This document shows, one piece after another, positions 1 to 12,035 of a stretch of 64,000 bases of DNA. The number at the start of each line of letters is the position of its first letter. Position 1 is the first letter of the stretch. The stretch is from positions 124,001 through 188,000 of the forward strand of contig JAANYP010004347.1 of the NCBI GenBank assembly GCA_020465985.1, read 5' to 3'. The notes beneath the pieces were generated by a model. The model ran no database searches. It was not told the DNA's origin and saw only the letters and a program-made list of their open reading frames with translations. This DNA is from Centrapalus pauciflorus (Eukaryota > Streptophyta > Magnoliopsida > Asterales > Asteraceae). A program made the translations under genes and the position numbers.

Positions 1-1400
1 ATTATATTTTTTAAACTTTTTTTTTCACAAGACATTTGACTAAGAATAATTATATTCTTTAATTATAAATGTATAATGTCGTTCTAACATAATTATAACT
101 CATTTAAATGTATTTTACTATTTTTTGACAAGTTTTTTTTGTTGTTTTAAGTTTAAAAAGTATAATATAATTTCGTTTACGAAACAATTACTTTTTTATA
201 TATTAATTGGTATATATATTTGTATTTTGTATATTTGAATTCATTTTATAATTCTAAGTTTAACTAAAAATTTTAAATTTCGGATACGGATAGGAAAATT
301 CATGTATCCGATTTTCGGATTATCCGAAAATCGGATAATCCGAAAATGAACACCCCTACTTGTCGGTTAGATGCCAAGTAAACCTTGTGTTAGAACTTAG
401 AAGACACGATATAAGTCATGAGTGATTTGGGTGGTGAGTATACTCACCATTCTTAATTTTCATCTGTTTAGTCACGTTAGCGGCTCATCAGCTTTTCTTT
501 TTATACTGTCTCTATTTTTCAATCTTGAAACTACTTATCCTTGGATTCCAATACCCATTTATTATTAAAATATAGATAGAGATTGAGAAGGAGGAAGAGA
601 GAGGGAGAAGTCGGGGCTGAATGGGGTTGCTGGAGCGGTGTTTTGTACTATTTTGCGACAAGAGGGGGATCTTACTTCTTTCATCTCTAGGTTGAGTACT
701 AGCAAGTCAGGGATAAGAGAAAAGCCTGGGAAGGAATCGGGTTTTCAGCATGCCAACTTTGGTCCTAGGTGGCAAAGTCGTTCATCTTTCAAAAAGAGTA
801 TGACCTATTTACATACAAGCACTAGTGGTTTTGAGGAATTAACAATTAAAAAAATAAAACCCTTAATTATATTAAAAATTTTCAGTCATATTTATTGTAT
901 TAATTATTTATTAAAAAATAACTTTTTTAGTTGTCTGTCACAAATTATTTTTGATATATTCTTATCCAAAGGAATGTTATCATATTTAATCATAGGATTC
1001 CACGATTTGAACCTACAACAATACAACATAAGCACAATTAAAAAATTAAGTTTGGTTTGGATATTTCAGCTTTTCATAAATTTACAAGTTAGAATAGTCA
1101 ACAAAATAAGTATGACAAAAAAATATTTCGTTTATAAATTTTACAAGTTATAATATTAAATGGACTGAAAGATTGTTTGTTTACTTGTTAGTGAAATCGT
1201 TAAAAAGTTATCTAAAAGTAAAATAACATTTCAATGATTCCATTAAAAGATAAATAAACAGAGTTTATAAATAAAAAAAATAATGTTACGATAGGCTTCG
1301 AGGGAAGACTTGATTCCATTGAATTCAGACATGAATACGAAGGTTTTATTCATTTGTTAAACAATAAACAATAGAGGATAGGAAGAAGATGGGAATGGGT
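1..1400. other. intergenic, no gene seen
   Basis: AT-rich sequence with no supportable coding region. The open frame near 638-1153 has no recognisable domain and low-complexity AT-rich composition. Around 285-355 there is a cluster of short inverted motifs built on TTTCGGATTATCCGAAA, followed by the sequence AACACCCCTAC, which resembles a hAT-type terminus; no partner end was found. Confidence 0.5.
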
Positions 1401-1410
1401 ATCCATGAAA

Positions 1411-2130
1411 TCAATAAATGTGGAGGATTTCGAGGATGGATCGGTTACAAAGTGGGCAAGTGCCTCGGTTCAACCACAACTCCCTCGAACACACCCTACA
1501 AAAAGTGTGTCCGCATGGAATGAACGCTGCACCCTTCTTCCTTCCCATGCACACGCAACACACCTGATCCCTACTAAATCTTTCTTTCCCATTCCCATCA
1601 TCCTCACCCTCCGTTTCCTCCAACAATCTCATCAACGATATCCTCAACGGTGTCCCCGCCTCTGTACTCCACCTACGTGGCATCGTTAACCTTTCGTTGT
1701 TCGGGCTTAAAGGCTCAACGCCGTCTGCTGTAACGGCGGTAGACCGGAACTGCCGTTCAGCGGCCAATGCATCCGCCAGATTCATCCGAGGCGAGGGGAA
1801 GATGCAATCGGGAGTGGAATTGGTGTCCGGCGGTGTCAGATTCACGTCTATGACGTCAATTTGATGGACCGAATCAACGACATCGGTTTGGTTTTCGTTG
1901 TCGTCGTCGTCTGCTCGGATGCTCATGGTGGATGGTCCGAGGCCCCAAGTGGATCCACAGCAGACTATGCTTTTTAATCCTAGCCGTTCCTGTAGAGTCT
2001 TCCGTCGTCTCAACCGATCAGCACCGTCCATTGTTCTCTCCCTTAGGAGGTCCACGATTGTTCTCGTGCTCCTCACCGTGTCCTCAGTTTCCTGCAAAAA
2101 CAAAGCCATCAGTTCACCGATTCGACTCAT
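1411..2130 (-). CDS. C3HC4 RING-finger protein (putative E3 ubiquitin ligase)
   Basis: Single-exon gene for about 239 residues. The start is the ATG at 2130 (MSRIGELMALF); the frame is open a few codons further up but without an ATG. The C-terminal end holds a complete RING of C3HC4 type at about residues 191-228: CCVC, then PCGHTFCRVC, then CPLC, with correct ligand spacing, ending ten residues before the C-terminus. The N-terminal half is charged and probably helical (residues 5-45, many E/R), with an acidic DDDDNEN stretch in the middle; no membrane segment is seen. Small plant proteins of this layout act as RING E3 ligases, placing ubiquitin on substrates with an E2 partner. The substrate cannot be told from sequence. 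An upstream non-coding exon is possible. Confidence 0.85.
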   Translation of the reverse strand: MSRIGELMALFLQETEDTVRSTRTIVDLLRERTMDGADRLRRRKTLQERLGLKSIVCCGSTWGLGPSTMSIRADDDDNENQTDVVDSVHQIDVIDVNLTPPDTNSTPDCIFPSPRMNLADALAAERQFRSTAVTADGVEPLSPNNERLTMPRRWSTEAGTPLRISLMRLLEETEGEDDGNGKERFSRDQVCCVCMGRKKGAAFIPCGHTFCRVCSRELWLNRGTCPLCNRSILEILHIY

Positions 2131-2179
2131 TTTTTCTTCCAAATATCCACAATCTATAAATCACTCTCTGATATGAATC

Positions 2180-5100
2180 TATCTCTCTCTATATCTTTAT
2201 GAATTTCGGTGCAAATTGAGTGATGAATCTTCACGAAACTAATTGGATACTTGAAAATGATCAAATAGAGAAAGGAACACGCAAATTCATGAGACCGTGA
2301 ATAAAAAATCAAAGTTAGAGAGAGAGAGTAGTTACGGGTTTATAGAGATGAAATCACGTGAAGAAATTGATAAAGGCTCCACAGCGGCAACACCACACCA
2401 CCTTTGTAATTCAAAATTTTCACAGAATTGAAGAGGAAAAAAGTGATAAATGCAGAGAAGGATGGATTGGGGGGACAAAAGGGAGATATGTCTGGGGAAG
2501 AATGCAAGAAGAAGTCAAAAAGAAGGAGATGGGGTTTCGAACTCATCTCACATTGACAGCTCCGTCCACTTTTTATTTTTATTTCTTTATGTTGAGTATA
2601 TTACAAAAACAGTCCTTGAAGCATATGCTGATTTTCAATTTCCTCATTTTTCAATTAAATCAACAAATGCGGCCCCAAATCATAATTTCTGTCCAATCGA
2701 AATTACTGTTGGATAATGATATGTCTTCATGAGAGGAGTTCAAAAAATAATAATCAGTTCAAAGAGGATAGTCTATTTACACCTCGTGATGGGGTAAAAA
2801 ATGATATGATTGACATTGAAAAGTGAAATGATAAAATCTGTCATTTTTCTATTGACTAATTAATTATAAAAACTGAATTTTTAATAATATAGTAATAATA
2901 ATGATGTAGAAATAGACATTTATGGGGTTAGAATAGTATCACCCCTTTAAAAATTTCAGCTGAAGTTCATACATTTTATTTGTTTTGTAAATGTGTTTAA
3001 TAATATAGTTGGAGACAGGGACCTAAAAGTTAAAAATATAACATTGTATAAAAAATGACCAAATTCAAAAAGTTAAAGAACACCTTAATAATTTTTTACA
3101 TCAACATTAATGTTATAACTATAACATTTCTATAAATTCTCATGAGTTGCATACCATTATCCATCGTATTTTTTTTACTCAGTTGTCATTATTGTATTGC
3201 AATGGTTTTGAGTAAATTTGTATATGAAGTAACATGCATTTATCTTTTAACTTCAAATAATATTCATATTTAAAACAAAAGAAGACATTATAAAGTCTTG
3301 TCAACTTTTTATAATACTTGGTCAATCTAAAATTTGATTTTAATCTAAAAAGGTTGATTCAGACAACCTTAATTGGACTTACACGGACCTATATCAGTAG
3401 ACCTTGTGATCAATATGATTTTTTGGACAAACACCCCATCTCATTATCAACTTATATGTTAGAAGTTTAAAACATAAGAAATAAGTATAACTAGATTCCG
3501 AAAGTAATTAGCATTATCACGTCATTGAATTTAAATATTGTTTTATTGTTTATAGAAAAGAAAAAAGTAGATGAAAAAGAAAAACAAAGTAAGATCACAT
3601 AGTTCCATTGTTTATAGAAAAGAAAAACAAAGCAAGATCACATAGATATATTTGTACCTTTTCAATTTTAAAATAGTAGTATGTTTAGGACATATTATTG
3701 TCATAACAAAATTTAATGACATATTTATAATTGTAACCATAAATGAAGGACTGTTTTTGATCAAACGGAGAAACTGCAGATTTGCATATGGTCCAGGGGC
3801 GATTTTATAATTTATTATATAATTCACTCTCTTTAATCATTTGGGAATTATCAAACACAAAAGTGAGTGATTTCTTGTTCTTAATATTATTTGTTTATTG
3901 AATTAATATACATTAAAAGATTTTAAAATTGTCAGAAAATGTTAAAAAAGACGTTATAAGAATCTTTAGACTAATTAATGTGTTACCACTATCACCTTCA
4001 AAGAATTAGGAAATAGGAATACGTACTTTTGAGTATAGTTGTTTATCTTCAATGGTCCATACGTGCCTACAACCAAACTATGTTTTGGATCCCCACCCTG
4101 AATAAACATACTCAAGAATATGTGGAAAATTATAGTTGTTTCCATATTTCAAACAATTATTTATCATCTATTTAACATACCATATTCTCTCTCTGTCTAC
4201 ATTCCATATTGGCTAATCTAACTCTAACGACAACTGTTTAACCAGTGACTACTCCATCTTCGATTGATTTTTTATAGGTCTTTCCTTCAAAACACAATCA
4301 ACCTGTCAAACCATTTTCACCTTCGACCGACAAATTTTCTGTCGTCTATCTTCTATATTGCTCTAGTTGACATTGACATCAATTCCCTATCAATGTATTA
4401 AATTTCTTCTAGCGATAACCTCTTCGACTGTATTCTAGTTTTGTTTCTTCTAATCAATGCCCTAAGCTGGACGTGTGTGTTTTTTTGCCTTAATCAATAA
4501 CAAACATGATCATTACTCTTGCTCTCTTTCATTTTCTTCCACCTGTAACCTTTGACAGAGCCTTAATCAAGTGAGGGAAGAGTGACAAAGATAGAGGGGT
4601 ACCTGATAATGAAGAACAAAGTATGGTTGTGGACCATGGTTGTCGATGAGAATTTTCAAACATGATTGATCATGTGAAATGTCATATGCATGTTTAAAAA
4701 GATGACTTGACGTATATATTGATATTATAAGTAATAATATTATTATTAATTAAAAATGACCCTTCAGTGTAAATTTTGATACAATGAACACAACACTTCG
4801 CTGGTTATCTATATAAACGGCTCCACTAGATTAAAACATTGAAAATCTTTGATGAGTTTAATCACTTCATCTTTCCTCTGTTATTTCCACCATACGTGAT
4901 GAATTCAACCATCACACATCGATTTTTTCGGTGAGTTGAGAGACCGCTGTTGATGAGGTAATGACTCCAAAACACATAATTGAAACCAAATCATAACCTA
5001 AAACCTAAATAAAAAACCCATACAAAAGTGAAACCTAATGGTCTAAATAAATAAGTGATTGAACTATTTGATTTTTTGAAGAAATAAATAAATAGGATTA

Positions 5101-5350
5101 ATTTTAAAAACATAAATCAAGATATTTTAATCGTAGATGAATTCGGTGAAAATTTTTTCAAAGAAAATATTGATAATTAAGGATTAGATTTTGAATTTTT
5201 CCTATCATCAATGCATTATGCATATAAAACAAGACATGAACAATTGGATAAATATTTCATTAAGATATTAGTATTAATTATGAGTAAATTAAATTAAAAA
5301 ATATAAGGTATAAGTTGTAGCAAAATAATTTGCTACCATGTTCAAAACCC
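2180..5350. other. intergenic, no gene seen
   Basis: About 3.2 kb of AT-rich DNA between the RING gene and the first MITE. A CT-rich stretch at 2165-2200 is the likely 5' leader or promoter of the minus-strand RING gene. A local direct duplication lies at 3545-3645 (TTGTTTATAGAAAAGAAAAA repeated). No coding region, RNA gene or complete transposon recognised. Confidence 0.5.
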
Positions 5351-5354
5351 TCAA

Positions 5355-5667
5355 GGGGCGTTTGGTTCGCGGATTCCCTGGGATATACTGGGATTTGCAT
5401 TTAAATTTTGTGTTTGGTTCGCAGATTTTAGTAATGATTTAAAATGTCAGGATTTCTTAAATCTCTTCCTTCTTTGTTATTTAAAAACTCAGCCTCCCCC
5501 TAGGATTTTAAATCTCAGTTACCTTGCATCTTTCAGATTAGCAATTTTTTCCTAAAAGATAATGTAGATTCTTTGACAAAATCCTGAGAAATGCAAATGA
5601 TGTATAATGCAAATCCTTTAACAAAATGCAAATCCCAGATAAAAAAATCTGCGAACCAAACGCCCTG
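5355..5667. mobile_element. Tourist-like MITE, copy A of a three-copy family
   Basis: Terminal inverted repeats GGGGCGTTTGGTTCGC and GCGAACCAAACGCCC enclose about 310 bp rich in TGGGATTTGCATTTAAA-type motifs. TCAA lies at both flanks and is a possible target duplication, perhaps a mutated TWA. Near-identical relatives are at 11719-12032 and, inverted, at 38235-38523. There is no coding capacity. PIF/Harbinger assignment rests on the TWA duplications of the other two copies. Confidence 0.75.
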
Positions 5668-5849
5668 TCAAAGTCTAGTTTTTAAAGGGTAACTATATAA
5701 TATATATGTTTTGCATCAATATAATTGTTAGGATCATACAGTGTGTAACAATAATCGAGATCGATAAACCATAAAATCAAGAAATCTTTATTCATTTAAC
5801 TCGAATCAAATTACAAAGTTGACATGTACCGATTCAGACCAAATTTAGT

Positions 5850-6893
5850 TCACGAGTTCTCCATCAAAGACTTGATTGCTTTTGAGCAATAAACACCCAC
5901 CACAAATCCCACAACAAGAATCAAAACGTTGCTCACGGCTCTCCTTGATGGTTTCATCTTCATCATGAAACCTGAATCACTTGTCTTTTTCTTTGAGGCA
6001 TTTTCACAAACACCTTTTCCTCCTAAAATCCCATCCTTTTCATTTACTTCATTCTCAGGACTGTCTTTCGCTTTCTCACCAACAACTTTTCCCCCATTTA
6101 GTTGTGTCGTTGAATCTGCAGATTTCATATCGGGTTCTACCTGGGCGTTTTCTTGATGCAATTTTGGTTTGTCTATGGGGTTTTCCGGCATTGGAGCAGG
6201 AGGTTTGATGGTAGAATTTTCTTCTTGTTTAGCTACTGAAGTTATAAAATTTGGCTGCTTAACAAAGAGGATGCTGCCTTCGAATTTAGCACTGATTTTG
6301 CTGACATCGCATTGTTCCGGAACAATAAATTCTTTTCGAAATCGACTCCATGTGTTTTCATGGATTTTGCGTTCACCACTGATGATCAACGTTCTTGATC
6401 TTAATTGAACCCGCAACTGTTCCTTTGCAAAACCTGTAGTTTTTTTTTATGTTTCTCATTTAATTTCCTTTGCTAGAAATACATTTAAACTTTTGTTTCG
6501 TCATCTTTAATACAAAATTTATTTGTAATGGTCTTAATTTTAAAGATATACTTTAATTTTTCGTCTTCAAAACTAAAGTTACATCTATTTTATATTTAAT
6601 GATATATTTAAGCGAATATAGATTGAAAATTACACAGGAATCTAAAAACCTAAAAACGTACTATTAAGCGATCAACTAGTTTCTTCGCCGGCAAAATGTA
6701 TGTTTTTCGAAATATATATAACTTGTCCTAAAAATTTAGGATTAAACAAACAAATAAAAACAAAACAAAAATGCAAACATGAAAGGAATGCATTTATACC
6801 GGGAAGATAAAGAAGCAGGGTGTTGCAATCATCGTCGGTCACCCGCTCGATTGAGGGTTCAAACTCTTGATACACAGGTGCTGATGGGGCCAT
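5850..6893 (-). CDS. Hsp20/alpha-crystallin-domain protein with C-terminal membrane anchor (RTM2-like)
   Basis: Two exons on the minus strand: 6893-6800 and 6433-5850, joined by a GT-AG intron of 366 bp, giving 225 residues. The junction restores the frame LLLYLPG/FAKEQLRVQL, a standard alpha-crystallin-domain passage, followed by RTLIISGERK and the EFIVPEQCDV strand. The domain spans about residues 13-105. A long charged linker (lysine, glutamate, asparagine, proline rich) follows, then a hydrophobic helix at about residues 197-214 (AVSNVLILVVGFVVGVYC) near the C-terminus. This plan is that of plant RESTRICTED TEV MOVEMENT 2-like proteins: an Hsp20 domain plus tail anchor, in some species linked to restricting virus movement and in others of unknown role. 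It differs from soluble small heat-shock proteins, which end soon after the IXI motif. Function here is inferred from the family only. Confidence 0.85.
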
Positions 6894-6899
6894 TCCTTT

Positions 6900-8216
6900 T
6901 GTTTATCGTTTTAACGTTTGATCGATGATGATATTGTTTTGATTGAAAAACAAGTGAGAGAGATGTTGAATAAATATGCGTCATTTATTTAGTTGGTTGC
7001 ATTTTGAGGTTTGAACAGATAGTTTTCCTTCAGGTTGGATATACCTTTGCTAATATGGTTTCCAATATCTCCATTATATGTTTAACTTTTTTGGATTTCT
7101 AAAGTTACAAACATGCTCTCTTTTGCTACTTTATTTTATGTTTTTTTTTTTAAAATATTATATTAATTGTTATATCTATTTATTTGGCATGCATTGTTTA
7201 TCTAAAATGATGATAATTTCCATATAACATAAGTTGTATGAGACCAATTGTAGAATACTAGAATATATGTATGACGGTAAACGAATAGAACGTTTGACGA
7301 ATCGTTTGACGAAAAGTTTGTTTATGTTTATTCATTTACTAAATGTACGAACATGAACACAAATTTTTGTTTGTTTAAATAAATAAATAACATGAACATA
7401 AGTTTTATTCGTTCGTTTATGTTCGTGAACGGTCTGTTACGTTTGTTCGTGATCATTTGTAATATTTTCTAATAAATATATTGTATTTACTATCATCCAT
7501 GATTATTATTATTGTTGTTGTTATTGTTATTATCATTGTTGTTGTTATTATTATTATTACATTTTAATAATATATTAATAGTATTATATAACTACAAATC
7601 AAAATTCAATAGTGATTTATTAATTAAACCTATGAATATGAACGTGTTTCTATAAACGTGCTTATGTAATGTTCATTGTTCAGTTTGTTTGTTCGTTCAT
7701 TTATATTCGTTTATGTTGATTACATTTTAGTTTATGTGCTAAAAGCATTGTTAATTTCTTAAAGAATGAATTTGAACTTTAGTTTGTGCTCGTTCATTTA
7801 TAACCTTTAGTTTATACAGTTGCTTTCTTGGACCATAACAATTTAAACTAGGACTTTAATTCAAATATTATTTATAATCTGAATTTTGGATACAATTTTA
7901 AAAATTATTCAAATACCCAAAGATAATTAAATAAAAATAATTATCCAAATAACTAAAATACACAGTTACATATATATGCAAATACATGTGATTAAAAAGA
8001 GTTACATATCATAATTCATGAATAAAATATATTAATAGCTGTTATATATAAATAAGTATTCAAGTTGAATATGAATCCATTTTGAAAGTTTTCAGATTGG
8101 ATTCTTAAAATCTCACATAATATGCTTAATTTTAGGTTTAAACGACTTTTAAGTAGGGCTAAATACCCAAAATATCTTCGTAAGAATAAGATGATGATCA
8201 TAAAGTTGGGTACTTG
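6900..8216. other. intergenic, repeat-like DNA
   Basis: Contains the promoter side of the minus-strand Hsp20-like gene (first few hundred bases). The stretch 7270-7800 is repetitive, with many TTTGTTCGTTCATTTAT / AACATGAACATAAG-type motifs in both orientations and a short ATT/GTT run at 7505-7560; it looks like an old MITE or Helitron fragment. No gene seen. Confidence 0.4.
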
Positions 8217-8427
8217 GGGTGTGTTTGTTTGGTGGGTTTTTAATGTATGAAATGAGTTTGAGTTTCATAGATGTTTGTTTGATAAATGATTACCAAATAT
8301 GTGGAAATGATTATCAAAAACTCAAACTCATCCACACTCATGAGTTTCCTCATTTCTCATTATTCATTCTCCTATTTCTTTCAAACTCATACCTATACTC
8401 ATACTCATCAACAAACCAAACGCACCC
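8217..8427. mobile_element. Tourist-like MITE (about 211 bp)
   Basis: Ends GGGTGTGTTTGTTTGG and CCAAACGCACCC form imperfect terminal inverted repeats. Flanks are TTG on the left and TTA on the right, consistent with a mutated TWA duplication. The interior is rich in ACTCAT/ATGAGT motifs in both orientations. No coding capacity. Confidence 0.55.
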
Positions 8428-8429
8428 TT

Positions 8430-10310
8430 AATTACTTGTTTATATCTTCATAAACTTTCTTATTATGTTTATATATTTTTAAATTTGTACGTACAAATAT
8501 CTAATTAATTAACTATATTAAACAATTTAACAATTCAAAACATTATCTTTCTTAATTCTCCAATTTTATACATCCCTAAAGTACCCTCTCTAAACCAAAA
8601 CAAAAAAACTCATCGGTCAACTGAACCACATGCCACAAAAATGATCGGTCTTTTACGTCGAATGACACACACTATATGACTACAATTACACACTTAACAC
8701 CTAACTTATCATCATTAATTAATTTTTTACATAAATACAGGAAAATAACTCATTAAATAATAATCCAATTTTATAAAAAATAAATTTGATTGAAAATTAA
8801 AGAAATTTTGTTTAATGCTAGCTGAAGAAGACCAACTTAGTCATCTAAATAAAACAAGTGACGTGTTTAAATTGATAAATTCATTCTAGTTAGATTTTTT
8901 ATGATAGGTTTAATTAGTAATGAGTTCGGTTGTAGAATATGTTATTTTTTATTACAAATCGGTATGGATTTAATAATTGAAAGATTTAAATAATAATGGT
9001 TTGAATTTTTAAATGATTTAATGATAGTTAATTGCAAGATTTAATGATAATTATTATTTATTTATTATCATTCATAACATCTCTGGGAATTGCTTGAAGG
9101 CTAAATATGCAGAAATGTGATTATCTTCATTTGGAGGAGAATGTTGAGAATTGACTGCCTTGTGCATGAGCCACCATTTCTTCTCTCTATTTCTCTGTTG
9201 ATACCAAACAAGATACACAATTTCAATTCTCCACTCATTTTCATTTCTCTCCAATTCCATTTCTCCCCCAATTCCAATTTCATTTTTCCTCATTTATTTT
9301 CTCTATACCAAACATACCCTTAATATACGATGAGTGACCACCCATTTTGTTACACAATAGGTTTTTATAAACTAAATATGTTCACTTTTTATTATTTAGT
9401 TCATCAAGTTTAAATTAATTGTAATAAATGAAATAAAGTTAATCAACATAACGTATACCGTGGTAAGTATATAACATATTTCATCTAAATCTGTATTATA
9501 AAAATTAAAACCAAGTTGGTTTGAGCTTTAACTTAAATCACTGGTACCCTTTCCTATAATTTATTGAGATCCAAATTTTATTTTATATATAAAGTATTGA
9601 CATTTTTTTAGAAAATATAGGGTCAATGGACTATGGTGTTTAGCCATGGATTCGCCCATGAACCTTAACACAGTTACAAAGAATGCGATCCAAATTTTCT
9701 GTTTTAGAATCACAAAATGTGCAGATGTGGGATAAGTTTTGAGTTCAAAGTTTTTCCAAATTTAATTCACATCATCAAACGAGTCTTTTACGACATAAAT
9801 ATAATTAAACAGTCAGTATTTGATTTTAATTTTTCAGACAAGAGTTGTTACGATTCGATACATATGTAAGGTGTTATACCCAATGAATTCAGAGGAATAC
9901 ATGTAAGAATTATGTAGCTATATACATTTAATTTGTAACAATTGTGTTGCAGCTTGCATTTAAATTTAAATAAATAAAATTGAATACATTACATGTGAGG
10001 CCCCTTAAAACATGGCCCGTCACCCGTTGCCGTTGGTCTACTAGTTAGTTTAGCTAAAGTAGAGACTTGCTAAGTGGGGAAAGGGCACGTTCTCTGTTAT
10101 GTACGGCTTACACATTCCTGTAGTTATGTTTGTGTTTTGGACTTTTGGCCCAAGGTTTAATAACATTCCTATTTTCTAGAAGAATCAATTGCTAAAATTA
10201 TAAACAACTTTATGCATTTTTAACATTTATAGTATTATTATTTATTTTTTATCATTTATAACATCAACCTTTATATTTTTTTTATCATTTATAGCAAAAC
10301 TTTAAAAGTT
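8430..10310. other. intergenic, no gene seen
   Basis: AT-rich DNA. The end of another possible MITE (CCAAACATACCCTTAA at 9308-9323) is present, without a clear left partner. The segment 10190-10310 repeats the motif TTTATCATTTATA and leads directly into the hairpin at 10311. Confidence 0.4.
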
Positions 10311-10564
10311 ATTGCTGTAAATGATATAAAGAATAGAAAAGTTAATTCTATTAAAGATACAAAATGCTAAAGTAGATGTTATTCATATGGAAAATACAAA
10401 AGTTGATGCAATTTGTGATAAAAATAAATAATGTTGTAGCACATTATTTATTTTTATCACAAATTGCATCAACTTTTGTATTTTCCATATGAATAACATC
10501 TACTTTAGCATTTTGTATCTTTAATAGAATTAACTTTTCTATTCTTTATATCATTTATAGCAAT
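10311..10564. repeat. near-perfect long hairpin, 123-bp arms, 8-nt loop
   Basis: Bases 10311-10433 are the reverse complement of 10442-10564 with one visible mismatch (GCTGTAAAT versus GCTATAAAT); the loop is TTGTAGCA at 10434-10441. Such symmetry is typical of a recent foldback element or an inverted duplication, and a transcript would fold into a long double-stranded stem suited to Dicer-like processing. No protein is encoded. Confidence 0.9.
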
Positions 10565-11210
10565 ACAAACAACTAGTTTATTGACCTACGTACTACTTGG
10601 ATATTATTATATATAATTATAAATGAAAACCAATGGCGGACCCAAGATTTTCGGTCGCTGGTGGAACAAATTTGAGTCGTATTTTTTATTTTACAATTTT
10701 ATTAATTGTATATATCATGTTGGGTTAACGATGGTAATATTAATTGAAATTTCATAACTTTTGGGATTTAGTAAAAATAATGGTATTAGGTTTGGTGAAA
10801 TGAATATAAATTATAAATAATAATAGCTTATTGAGTTTTTAATTTTGGGTTTTATATTATATAAATAATTTTTAATTAAAAATATCCATGTAATACATGG
10901 GTCATAAAAATAATATTGTTATTTGTCATAGATATTTTTTTTCTAGCTTTATAAATATATATTAATAATAGCTACTTTTTTATTCATTTAAATATTTATT
11001 TGAAGTTAATATGTTTTTATTGATATAAATTGAGGTTTTAATTTTACATAAAATAGAATCATTATATGTCTTATTGCAATATATATACATACATACATAT
11101 ATATTTCATAACATTTTATTTCGTGTAATAAAATATATAAACACCATGTAATATATAATTAATTATTGTAAAAAAAAAAATCACATAACACGTGTGGTTT
11201 ATAAACTAGT
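10565..11210 (+). mobile_element. Helitron-like remnant with 3' terminus at 11209
   Basis: The sequence ends with a short hairpin (CACATAACACGTGTG at about 11182-11196) followed by TATAAACTAG at 11200-11209 and a T, the pattern of a plant Helitron 3' end. A related hairpin CCATGTAATACATGG lies at 10887. The 5' end was not located, so the left boundary is arbitrary. A fragment reading TGGCGGACCCAAGA at 10634 looks like another, interrupted transposon end. Confidence 0.4.
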
Positions 11211-11718
11211 AATACTTTTATAATATTATTATAAATGGTCACATCTGATGATCAATGACTAAAATAATGCAATGAAACTTTTATTAATACTTGAAAAATC
11301 ATTGACCTACAACTCCCAGCAATAAAAATATTATTTGTACATTTGTTATATTTTACACATGCATGTGTAAATGTGTAATAGACACTACAAAATATTGCAA
11401 ATGTCTAGATTTGCACATTCTATATTCCTAGTTTGTAACTCGAGAAGGTGTTTGTGGAATTCTTGGGTGCCCCGTACGTAAGATATTTGTGTTTGGAGAG
11501 ATACACAACAAATTGCAAACTCGAGATAATTAATCTGGCTGATAAAGATGTGGTGAACTCAAATGTCTATGGCATTCTCAAACACCAATTTTATATAGAG
11601 GAAATATTTCCGTTTATTTAAAAAGTCATAACATTGGACTGAGAAAAGATGTCAAAATAATTGGAATTGAAGTTTATACACCGATCTCAAAATCATGACT
11701 CCTACCATTGTAAACTAA

Positions 11719-12032
11719 GGGGGCGTTTGGTTCGCAGATTTCCTGGGATTCACTGGGATTTGCATTTAAAATCTTATGTTTGGTTCGCAGATTTCAATAA
11801 GGATTTAAAATCTCAGGATTTCTTAAATCCCTCCATTCTTTGTTATTTAAAATCTCAGTCTCCCCCCTAGGATTTTAAATTCCAGTTACCTTGAATTTTC
11901 AGATTAGCAAATTTATCTATAAGATAATGCAGATTCTTTGACAAAATCCTGACAAATGCAAATGGTTCATAATGCAAATCCTTTGACGAAATACAAATCC
12001 CAGAGAAAAAAATCTGTAAACCAAACGCCCAC
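11719..12032. mobile_element. Tourist-like MITE, copy B
   Basis: Terminal inverted repeats GGGGGCGTTTGGTTCGCA and AACCAAACGCCCAC, flanked by TAA at 11716-11718 and 12033-12035. Same orientation and about the same length as copy A (5355-5667), with which it shares the body motifs (TGGGATTTGCATTTAAAA, CCCCCTAGGATTTTAAAT). Non-coding, PIF/Harbinger type by its TWA duplication. Confidence 0.85.
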
Positions 12033-12035
12033 TAA

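Noticed and set aside
638..1153. 171-codon open frame at the left end
   Set aside because: AT-driven composition, no domain, no upstream promoter or partner exons that can be supported.
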